The position numbers were made by a program, and so were the translations under genes. A stretch of 11,893 nt of DNA, taken from NCBI GenBank assembly GCA_023473405.1, contig JAMCZD010000120.1, positions 1 to 11,893 of the forward strand, written 5' to 3'. Position 1 is the first letter of the stretch. Each line of letters opens with the position of its first letter. This DNA comes from Candidatus Omnitrophota bacterium (GTDB lineage Bacteria > Verrucomicrobiota > Verrucomicrobiia > Limisphaerales > UBA1319). The notes beneath the pieces are model-generated. The model was given only the letters and a program-made list of their open reading frames with translations, was not told the origin of the DNA and ran no database searches. Positions 7,300-11,893 of the stretch are shown piece after piece.

Positions 7300-7327
7300 A
7301 TCATATAGGTTAACCTAAATGGTGCAA
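7300..7327 (-). promoter_or_regulatory. Promoter for the SDR-rhaT operon
   Basis: Read on the minus strand, TTGCAC (7327-7322, 4 of 6 to the -35 consensus), a 16-nt spacer, and TATGAT (7305-7300, 5 of 6 to the -10). The start of transcription would fall near 7293, leaving an untranslated leader of about 200 nt before the SDR ATG. A perfect palindrome fills most of the spacer. Confidence 0.55.
7306..7317. promoter_or_regulatory. Operator-like palindrome TAGGTTAACCTA in the promoter spacer
   Basis: A perfect 12-bp palindrome lying between the -35 and -10 hexamers of the SDR-rhaT promoter. A protein bound here would block RNA polymerase, so a repressor released by the sugar or a breakdown product is the simplest reading. 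A partly matching site occurs upstream of the pseudopilin gene (8483-8497). The regulator is not encoded in this window. Confidence 0.5.
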
Positions 7328-7348
7328 GGCTTTTTTCAGTTTCATTAT

Positions 7349-7465
7349 GTGAAGTCCCGTTTCACACAAACATGAGCGGATGAAGGCATCCGCGCTCCAA
7401 GCGGTGACACGATCGAACGCCAAATGGCTATGGAAGCCCGCGGTGTAGCAGAATTCGAAGTCTGC
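7349..7465. repeat. Cluster of intergenic palindromes
   Basis: Three dyads lie between the SDR-rhaT promoter and the terminator of the pilin-like gene: GTGAA/TTCAC (7349-7365), GCGGATG/CATCCGC (7376-7393, 4-nt loop, with flanking GAG/CTC), and a nearly perfect 18-bp palindrome centred on TTCGAA (7448-7465, 16 of 18). The second shares its TCCGCGCT arm with the terminator hairpin at 7518-7542, which suggests related REP-like elements. No gene is seen in 7328-7569. Confidence 0.5.
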
Positions 7466-7504
7466 GCTATATCACTGGCCGAGCCTTGCCCTCGGAGTCC
7501 TTCT

Positions 7505-7542
7505 TCAATAAGAACAAAGCGCGGACGGTTCACGTCCGCGCT
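7505..7542 (-). terminator. Intrinsic terminator after the pilin-like gene
   Basis: On the minus strand a perfect 10-bp GC-rich stem AGCGCGGACG/CGTCCGCGCT with a 5-nt loop (7542-7518) is followed by TTGTTCTTATT. It begins 27 nt beyond the stop of the pilin-like gene. This is the strongest terminator in the window and should separate that gene from the SDR-rhaT promoter downstream. Confidence 0.75.
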
Positions 7543-7569
7543 GCCGGGAGGAATGAGCGAACGAACGGC

Positions 7570-8376
7570 CTAGATGGGAATCTTATAGAAGAAGTCCCAA
7601 CTGCCCGATGTCGACCCAATATCAACCGTGGCGCGCGGGTTGTTCGACTTGTAGACTTTCCACTCCACATGACCGTCTTCGAACAGGAAATTACCGCCTG
7701 TGGGGATCCCCTGAGGGCCGCGGTGGACGGCTGATGGGTATGATCTGCCTGTATCCGGATCAGTAGTGTACCAGGTCAGCGTCCCCTTGTTTAATCGAAC
7801 CGACCAGGAACCGGAGGCCTGGATGCGGTCCGTGACGGTGGGGGCCTTCCGGTATGGGCCATCCAACTTCTTTCGCGTGTGCCATTCCTGGATGCCGTTT
7901 ACGTCGTAATTGGGATTGGCGGCGCGTCCCGGCAGGACGAAATAACCGGCCAACAGGGCGGCATTAGGGTCCAGGTTCCACAGATCGGCGGCTCGATGCC
8001 ATTCATCGGTAGGGCAGAAGAGGACGTTGAACTTGTCCTTTTTCACGTTTTCACGCACGTCCTTGAAGAGGTAATTATTCCAGAAATTCTGCATGGTGGG
8101 GGCCATCCAGCTTATATCGTAGCCTTGGGTATTATCTGGGAAATAATCATCGCAATCGCCGCCATACATTTGGTAGGCCATGCCCCACTGGCGCAGGTTG
8201 CTTGCGCACAACGATTTATTGGCTTTGTCCTTGGCCTGGGAGAGCGCCGGCAGGAGCAACGAGGCCAGGATGGCGATGATTGCGATCACCACCAGTAGTT
8301 CGATCAGGGTAAATCCCGCTCGATATCCACGGTGTTTTGGCCGGCGGGGATGATTGTCAATTGCAATATTTCTCAT
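7570..8376 (-). CDS. Prepilin-type (pseudopilin-like) secreted protein
   Basis: The 268-residue protein carries a class III (type IV pilin/type II secretion) leader: a basic 21-residue leader ending in Gly21, then FTLIELLVVIAIIAILASLLLPAL, with the invariant Glu at position +5 of the mature protein. A prepilin peptidase would cut between Gly21 and Phe22, and the hydrophobic helix would anchor it in the membrane or a pseudopilus. The rest is a globular domain typical of the large paralogous families in Verrucomicrobia, Lentisphaerae and Planctomycetes: KSLCASNLRQWGMAYQMY after the helix, two or three Cys, and a late NFLFEDGHVEW motif. The function of these paralogues is unknown; many sit beside sugar-degradation genes, as here. 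The ATG at 8376 has only AAAAGG directly against it, so the ribosome binding site is poor. Confidence 0.88.
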   Translation of the reverse strand: MRNIAIDNHPRRPKHRGYRAGFTLIELLVVIAIIAILASLLLPALSQAKDKANKSLCASNLRQWGMAYQMYGGDCDDYFPDNTQGYDISWMAPTMQNFWNNYLFKDVRENVKKDKFNVLFCPTDEWHRAADLWNLDPNAALLAGYFVLPGRAANPNYDVNGIQEWHTRKKLDGPYRKAPTVTDRIQASGSWSVRLNKGTLTWYTTDPDTGRSYPSAVHRGPQGIPTGGNFLFEDGHVEWKVYKSNNPRATVDIGSTSGSWDFFYKIPI

Positions 8377-8737
8377 ACCTTTTCACGTGCTTCCGAGTCC
8401 GCTGTGATTTGAAGGGCGTGGTGACAGAATTGGCAGTCCATATGGTTTTGAAATGCCAACACGCCAGGCAAATCAGCAGCCTATATGTGGTAACCTATGT
8501 GTTTTGTATTGGTAAGTGTGCGTCTCATAGCACACCTTTACTTTTTGAACAAACGCAGACAGGCGCGCGGCCAACGTCGACAGCCGGCGCCAGGAATCGG
8601 CCGGCCGGCAACTGGCGGAACGGGGCGCTCCATTGAGGAAGAGCCCGGCGGGGCGCACCTCCGGAAAGGAACCCGATTTCCCGGTGAATTCGAGGATTCA
8701 ATTTCATGATAACGAAGTTCCAAGTCACTTTTAGGAT
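8377..8737 (-). other. Long untranslated region before the pilin-like gene
   Basis: No gene is recognised on either strand. A 60-codon frame (8525-8707, minus) exists, but its Pro/Arg/Ala-rich translation matches nothing known. The stretch changes from GC-rich (about 8560-8690) to AT-rich (8700-8830). If the promoter at 8738-8765 is real, this is a leader of about 355 nt. Confidence 0.35.
8483..8497. promoter_or_regulatory. Second copy of the operator-like site, upstream of the pilin-like gene
   Basis: Over 15 positions this site matches the operator region at 7303-7317 at 12 positions; both contain ATAT and the half-site AACCTA in the same spacing. Here the left half of the palindrome is degenerate. 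It lies 106 nt upstream of the pilin-like ATG and inside its presumed transcript. It may be a weaker site for the same regulator, or chance. Confidence 0.3.
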
Positions 8738-8765
8738 ATCATATAAGGGAAGAAACTCGTTGCAA
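8738..8765 (-). promoter_or_regulatory. Promoter candidate for the pilin-like gene
   Basis: On the minus strand TTGCAA (8765-8760), a 16-nt spacer and TATGAT (8743-8738). Spacer length, -10 sequence and the bases around it (YTATATGATRTC) repeat the SDR-rhaT promoter. It lies in the most AT-rich stretch of the window. Confidence 0.4.
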
Positions 8766-8864
8766 CAGTATATCGCAAATTTTGTGATTTTTTTGAAGAT
8801 TGGCTTTGTTAATTTAAGCTGTGGCAATTGCTTATGGAGTAGCCGGCGCACCCGGGATTCCCTC

Positions 8865-9149
8865 TCACGCGCTCCGGGGCAGCAGGCTCGCCAGGTCGGG
8901 GTGGGGCCGGGCGATCACATGGGCGGCAACGAGTTTTCCCAGGCCGTCGACGGCCTTGGCTCCGGCATCGACGGCGGCCTTAACGGCGGCGACGTCGCCC
9001 CGGACGATAACGGTTACGTAAGCGGCGCCGATTTTCTCCTTGCCGACCAAGGTTACATTGGCGGCCTTGAGCATGGCATCGGTGGCCTCGAGGATGGCGG
9101 TGAGGCCCTGGGTTTCAAGGATGCCCAGGGCGAGTTGATTAGGATTCAT
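8865..9149 (-). CDS. Possible internal-start product: single-domain BMC-H shell protein (94 residues)
   Basis: Met125 of the tandem protein is an ATG (9149-9147) preceded by GGAAGGA with 6 nt spacing, a much better ribosome binding site than that of the TTG start. The product would begin MNPNQLALGILETQGL and run 94 residues, the same length as PduA, and would contain exactly one complete BMC domain. BMC-H proteins of this type form the hexagonal tiles that make up most of a shell. The sequence directly shows the start and the site; that both products are made is inferred. The alternative is that two former genes were fused and the old start is a relic. Confidence 0.5.
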   Translation of the reverse strand: MNPNQLALGILETQGLTAILEATDAMLKAANVTLVGKEKIGAAYVTVIVRGDVAAVKAAVDAGAKAVDGLGKLVAAHVIARPHPDLASLLPRSA

Positions 9150-9521
9150 ATCAGGTCCTTCCGGTTGGGGAAAGTCATTGGGCAAAAACTGGTCGCGTCC
9201 GCCATAGAGCGGGTTGGTTGAATTGGGGAAGTGAATCAAAGGGTCCAGGGAGGCGTCGGGTCGGGCGAGGCAACTGGTTACCGCGGAGGCGCCCAACTCA
9301 GCGGCGCGGGTCCCGGCGGCGGCCAAGGCGGCCATGACGGATTCAACGCCGCCCTGGACCCGGACCATTAAGTTTTCATTGCCGGTGGTTTCGATGCCGA
9401 GGAGGCGGACTTGGGCGGCCTTCACCATGTGATCGGACACCATCGCGGCGACACTCAAAAAGGGAACCTCGGCGAAACCCAAAGCCAGGCCGCGATGATT
9501 CGACTGAAATCCCGAGTTCAA
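8865..9521 (-). CDS. Tandem BMC-domain microcompartment shell protein
   Basis: Structural protein of a bacterial microcompartment shell. The 218 residues hold two BMC domains in canonical order, as in PduT-like BMC-T proteins. Domain 1 (about 10-88) is divergent: GLALGFAEVPFLSVAAMVSDHMVKAA with pore segment ETTGNEN. Domain 2 (about 127-212) is a textbook PduA/CcmK-type sequence, with ILETQGL, TLVGKEKIG, TVIVRGDV, KAAVDAG and HVIARPH, and pore loop KIGAA (163-167). A 38-residue linker (89-126, with NPLYGGRDQFLP) joins them, longer than in PduT. The start is TTG at 9521 with a poor ribosome binding site; no ATG or GTG lies between the aldolase stop and domain 1. It is the last visible gene of the operon, 15 nt after the aldolase. 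No pentameric vertex protein, aldehyde dehydrogenase or PduL is in the window, so the rest of the locus presumably lies beyond base 11893. Confidence 0.9.
   Translation of the reverse strand: MNSGFQSNHRGLALGFAEVPFLSVAAMVSDHMVKAAQVRLLGIETTGNENLMVRVQGGVESVMAALAAAGTRAAELGASAVTSCLARPDASLDPLIHFPNSTNPLYGGRDQFLPNDFPQPEGPDMNPNQLALGILETQGLTAILEATDAMLKAANVTLVGKEKIGAAYVTVIVRGDVAAVKAAVDAGAKAVDGLGKLVAAHVIARPHPDLASLLPRSA
9150..9162 (-). promoter_or_regulatory. Internal ribosome binding site GGAAGGA for BMC-H
   Basis: GGAAGGA occupies 9162-9156 on the minus strand, 6 nt before the ATG at 9149. It lies inside the linker-coding region of the tandem gene, in codons for a Pro/Glu/Gly-rich stretch that has little structural constraint. 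Confidence 0.5.
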
Positions 9522-9536
9522 AGGCCGTCCGGCTGA

Positions 9537-10586
9537 TTACCGAGCTTGCAACTGCCTCATGACTTCGCGGACGATCTCCTCGGCGCTGGGCGGACTAGGG
9601 ATCGTCTCGAACTGGGGCGAACCGGATGGCACGGTATCCGTTCTCGGGGTCATTGGCGGGGTGCGGCGATGGCAGGCGCTGGCGGCCTCGGTGAAGCCGC
9701 AATCGGCCAGGATACAGGCGATGGTGGAGCGAATCTCCTCGAGGTCGGACTTTTCCTTGGGGGAGATCAATTGGCGTGTCGTGCCCAGGTTGAAACCGCG
9801 AAGGGACATGCCGGCGCGGAAGCCCTCGGGGAAATTCGTTCCGTAGAGCATCGCGTTGATCAAGTCCAGAAGCTTGAACTGGATGCGTTTTGATTCGTTC
9901 CAATTGTTGGCGAGGAATTCGTTATAGAGCTTCATGACCACCTCGGGGACCACTCCCGAAGTGGCAATCGTGCCGCCGTCGCCGCCCATCATCAGTGAAG
10001 GAAACAGGATTTCCTCGCAACCGATGAGGCAACTGAAATCGGGGCGGTGCGGCTTGATGGCATGCAACGAATTCAGGAACCGCGGAAAATCGCGGCTGCT
10101 GTCTTTGACGCCGACGATGCGGGGGCAATCCAGGGCGAGCCGGGTGAGCACGGGAACGCTGAACACATTCGAGAACTGGGGGATATTGTAGAGGACGATG
10201 TCGATGGGCGAGCGCAGGGCGACCTCGCGGAAGAAGTGCTCGATGCTTTCCTGGCTGACTTTGTAATAATACGGGCCGGTGATGGACACGGCAGTGCAGC
10301 CCAGGTCGGCATAGGTCTTGCAGGCGTCGAGGATCATCGTGAGGTTTGACTCGGCTGCTCCCGCGAGGATGGGGATGCGTCCGCGGTTTTCCTCGGCGAC
10401 GATTCGAATCACGCGTTTGCGTTCTTCGAAGCTAAGGCGGATGAACTCGCCGGTGCTGCCATTGGGATAAAGGCCGGTTACACCTTTCTCGATGAGCCAA
10501 TTAATCATCCGGCGGAGTTCATCTTCATTGATGCTGCCGTCGGCGTTAAAGGGGACCAGGTTGGGGGTATAAATGCCTTTGATCAT
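9537..10586 (-). CDS. DapA/NanA-family class I aldolase with a C-terminal encapsulation peptide
   Basis: Schiff-base aldolase/lyase on pyruvate-type substrates. Residues 1-300 form the (beta/alpha)8 barrel: GSTGE (43-47), Tyr133 in YNIPQ, and the Schiff-base Lys161 in IVGVKDSS, with the same numbering as E. coli DapA. Position 138, an Arg in true dihydrodipicolinate synthases, is Phe here, so lysine synthesis is unlikely; the YNIP motif is closer to N-acetylneuraminate lyase and 2-keto-3-deoxygluconate aldolases such as YagE. Residues 305-333 are a Pro/Ser/Thr-rich linker and 334-349 (SAEEIVREVMRQLQAR) an amphipathic helix. This layout is that of peptides that target enzymes into BMC lumens. 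The protein is about 50 residues longer than usual, all in this tail. It starts 4 nt after the dehydrogenase stop and ends 15 nt before the shell gene. The likely reaction is cleavage of a 2-keto-3-deoxy sugar acid to pyruvate and an aldehyde; the substrate is not known. Confidence 0.9.
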   Translation of the reverse strand: MIKGIYTPNLVPFNADGSINEDELRRMINWLIEKGVTGLYPNGSTGEFIRLSFEERKRVIRIVAEENRGRIPILAGAAESNLTMILDACKTYADLGCTAVSITGPYYYKVSQESIEHFFREVALRSPIDIVLYNIPQFSNVFSVPVLTRLALDCPRIVGVKDSSRDFPRFLNSLHAIKPHRPDFSCLIGCEEILFPSLMMGGDGGTIATSGVVPEVVMKLYNEFLANNWNESKRIQFKLLDLINAMLYGTNFPEGFRAGMSLRGFNLGTTRQLISPKEKSDLEEIRSTIACILADCGFTEAASACHRRTPPMTPRTDTVPSGSPQFETIPSPPSAEEIVREVMRQLQAR

Positions 10587-10590
10587 GGGA

Positions 10591-11643
10591 TTAGCAGTTC
10601 ACTCCATTAATCACGTTCTGGAGCGGTTCACCTTGGACGGCCAACTTGGCAATCCGGGCGGAGGTTGTCCGCATCTCCCGTTTGGCTTCGACGCTGCAAA
10701 AGGCGGCGTGGCAGGTGACAATGAGGTTGGGGGTTGCGGCTTCTTCGGGGGTACGCAGCGGTTCGTCCTCGACCACATCCAGGCCGGCGCCGCCGAGGCG
10801 CCCGGCTCGCAAGGCTTCGAGCAAAGGAGCGGTTTTGATAACCCCGCCCCGCGCGGTGTTCACTATGTAAGCGGTGGGCTTCATCAGGCCGATCTCGTGT
10901 TCGGCGATCATGTGATGGGTTTCGGGTGTCAACGGGCAGTGAAGAGAAAGCACATCGACGCGCCGCAAAAGGTCATTGAGGTTGTGTTCGCGCGAGATGC
11001 CCAGGGCCTTGTCAACGCCATTGGGCAGATATGGATCGTAGAAAACGACCTTGAACGAGAGTGCCTTGGCGCGCAGGGCCGTGGCGGTCCCGATTCGCCC
11101 CAGACCAACGATGCCGAACGTCAATTCACGGAGACGCCGCATTTTTTCCTGGACGCGTATATTCCATCCCAATTGCTTGGCTTCACTGTCGAGGGGAAAC
11201 AACTGCCGGCACTGGGCCATGGTCAAGGCGATGGCGTGATCGGCCACTTCCTCGGTTCCGTAGTCGGGGACGTTGCAAACGGCGATACCGAGTTCGCGGG
11301 CGGCATCGATATCGACGGAATCATAACCCACACCGTTGCGAATGATGGCACGGCACTGGGTCAGGCGCGAGATAACCGTCTTGGTAATCATGGTGTTGTG
11401 CCAAACGATCAGGGCGCGGGCATCGAGAATTTCGCCGGTAAAGTCGGAGTCAGTGCCGCACTGGTAGGTTTTTACCTCGGCAAGGTCGCCGATAACGGAG
11501 CGTTCAATGGAAGCGGCTTCCTCACCCAGGGGTGCGGTTGACCAGTCGATGATTGCCACCAGGGCTTTGCGGGTGGCCCGAGCTTGCGAGGGATTCCCTT
11601 GCTGCTCTTTGGCCGTCTGTGAATTAGACAATGTATGTTTCAT
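10591..11643 (-). CDS. D-isomer-specific 2-hydroxyacid dehydrogenase (CtBP/SerA-like)
   Basis: NAD(H)-dependent oxidoreductase interconverting a 2-keto acid and a D-2-hydroxy acid. The 350 residues show the family features: substrate-domain motif RNGVGYDSVD (102-111), NVPDYGTEEVADHAIAL (124-140, typical of the CtBP-like group), Rossmann loop GLGRIG (180-185) with an acidic residue after the next strand (YDP, Asp203), and catalytic Arg265 (NTARGG), Glu294 (EDEP) and His312 (CHAAF). No ACT domain follows, so it is not a full-length phosphoglycerate dehydrogenase. A polar 26-residue N-terminal extension rich in Gln, Asn and Lys precedes the fold; it is not clearly amphipathic. The gene lies between the cyclase-family gene (33 nt) and the aldolase (4 nt). 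In this setting it may recycle NAD(H) by reducing pyruvate or a similar product; the substrate is inferred only. Confidence 0.88.
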   Translation of the reverse strand: MKHTLSNSQTAKEQQGNPSQARATRKALVAIIDWSTAPLGEEAASIERSVIGDLAEVKTYQCGTDSDFTGEILDARALIVWHNTMITKTVISRLTQCRAIIRNGVGYDSVDIDAARELGIAVCNVPDYGTEEVADHAIALTMAQCRQLFPLDSEAKQLGWNIRVQEKMRRLRELTFGIVGLGRIGTATALRAKALSFKVVFYDPYLPNGVDKALGISREHNLNDLLRRVDVLSLHCPLTPETHHMIAEHEIGLMKPTAYIVNTARGGVIKTAPLLEALRAGRLGGAGLDVVEDEPLRTPEEAATPNLIVTCHAAFCSVEAKREMRTTSARIAKLAVQGEPLQNVINGVNC

Positions 11644-11676
11644 ACTAATAAACTAAAAAGGTCCGAGCCGTTCAAA

Positions 11677-11893
11677 CTACGGTACCAATGCCACGGCTCG
11701 AATGGGCGATCCATCGCGACCTTTGATATTCAGGGGAAAACCAATAAAAGTAAACTCGGTCGGTAGCAACTCCAAATGTGTCAAACCTTCAACGATCACC
11801 ATTTCGATCCCCTTGCCCAGGAGCAGCAGGTGGCATTCCTTCCATTCGGTGCTCGGTGTGGGGGTATCCATGCCCAGCATCCCGATCTTTTCC
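11677..11893 (-). CDS. Cyclase-family (kynurenine formamidase-like) hydrolase, C-terminal part
   Basis: The 5' end of the gene lies beyond the window; 71 C-terminal residues are visible. They match the end of the cyclase family of metal-dependent hydrolases (kynurenine formamidase and relatives): GMDTP, then LLLLGKGIEMVIVEGLTHLELLP, then FTFIGFPLNIKGRDGSPIRAVAL to the stop. The metal-binding HxGTHxD motif would be upstream and is not seen. In the operon it precedes the dehydrogenase, aldolase and shell genes. Family members hydrolyse amide or ester bonds, including some lactone-like rings, so opening a sugar lactone is a possible role but no residue seen here shows it. Confidence 0.75.
   Translation of the reverse strand, partial: EKIGMLGMDTPTPSTEWKECHLLLLGKGIEMVIVEGLTHLELLPTEFTFIGFPLNIKGRDGSPIRAVALVP

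Noticed and set aside
7345..7533. 62-codon minus-strand frame
   Set aside because: It lies across the palindrome cluster and the terminator hairpin, so coding is unlikely.
8525..8707. 60-codon minus-strand frame between the shell and pilin-like genes
   Set aside because: No ribosome binding site of note, Pro/Arg/Ala-rich translation and no recognised motif; treated as leader sequence.
9537..10586. Aldolase as a true DapA (lysine biosynthesis)
   Set aside because: Phe replaces Arg138, a residue needed for the aspartate-semialdehyde carboxylate, and the gene lies in a BMC operon with a tail absent from DapA.
10573..11541. 322-codon plus-strand reading frame
   Set aside because: Antisense shadow of the 2-hydroxyacid dehydrogenase; GC-rich third positions keep the opposite frame open.
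10591..11643. N-terminal extension of the 2-hydroxyacid dehydrogenase as a second encapsulation peptide
   Set aside because: The first 26 residues are polar (Gln, Asn, Lys, Ser) and lack the regular hydrophobic face of such peptides.
1..11893. CRISPR array, tRNA or rRNA genes, insertion sequences
   Set aside because: No regularly spaced repeats, no cloverleaf or rRNA-like sequence, and no transposase-like frame seen on either strand.

Overview
The window looks like part of a Verrucomicrobia-type genome (PVC superphylum). The reasons are a prepilin-type secreted protein with the GFTLIELLVVIAIIAIL leader and a late DGHVEW motif, a formylglycine sulfatase beside a secreted GH36-like galactosidase, a RhaT-type sugar symporter, a bacterial microcompartment (BMC) shell gene, and short imperfect palindromes scattered between genes. 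This placement is inferred from gene content; there is no rRNA or other marker in the window.

Left part (1-1050): decayed sequence. There is an imperfect 26-nt inverted repeat (8-83), a yifB/comM-type AAA+ remnant on the minus strand that has lost its N-terminal part and an internal block (197-646), and the first 27 codons of an ECF sigma factor (880-960) that break off abruptly. Plus-strand degradative pair (1051-4814): a secreted type I sulfatase followed 83 nt later by a secreted GH36-like alpha-galactosidase with a perfect ribosome binding site. Together they would desulfate and trim galactose-type residues of a sulfated polysaccharide outside the cytoplasm. A 49-codon DUF1737 gene (4820-4969, minus) faces the glycosidase gene tail to tail with only 5 nt between.

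Middle part (5184-8864): all genes are on the minus strand. An SDR dehydrogenase and a RhaT-family symporter form a two-gene operon; the RhaT ribosome binding site overlaps the SDR stop codon. The operon is preceded by a promoter-like pair (TTGCAC-16-TATGAT) whose spacer holds a perfect 12-bp palindrome. Upstream of that lie a cluster of palindromes, a clear intrinsic terminator, a pseudopilin-like gene and its AT-rich upstream region with a second TATGAT promoter and a second, partly matching operator-like site.

Right part (8865-11893): a minus-strand operon transcribed cyclase-family hydrolase (cut by the window edge) -> D-2-hydroxyacid dehydrogenase -> DapA/NanA-type class I aldolase -> tandem BMC-domain shell protein. 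The aldolase has a Pro/Ser/Thr-rich linker and a terminal amphipathic helix, the hallmark of a BMC encapsulation peptide. The likely picture is a microcompartment that encloses a pyruvate-type aldolase cleaving a 2-keto-3-deoxy sugar acid, with the dehydrogenase recycling cofactor or reducing a product. The SDR and RhaT next door could supply an oxidised deoxysugar such as rhamnose or fucose. This differs from the described planctomycete/verrucomicrobial BMC built around a class II sugar-phosphate aldolase. The shell gene may encode two products: a full tandem protein from a weak TTG start, and a 94-residue single-domain hexamer protein from an internal ATG with a strong ribosome binding site.
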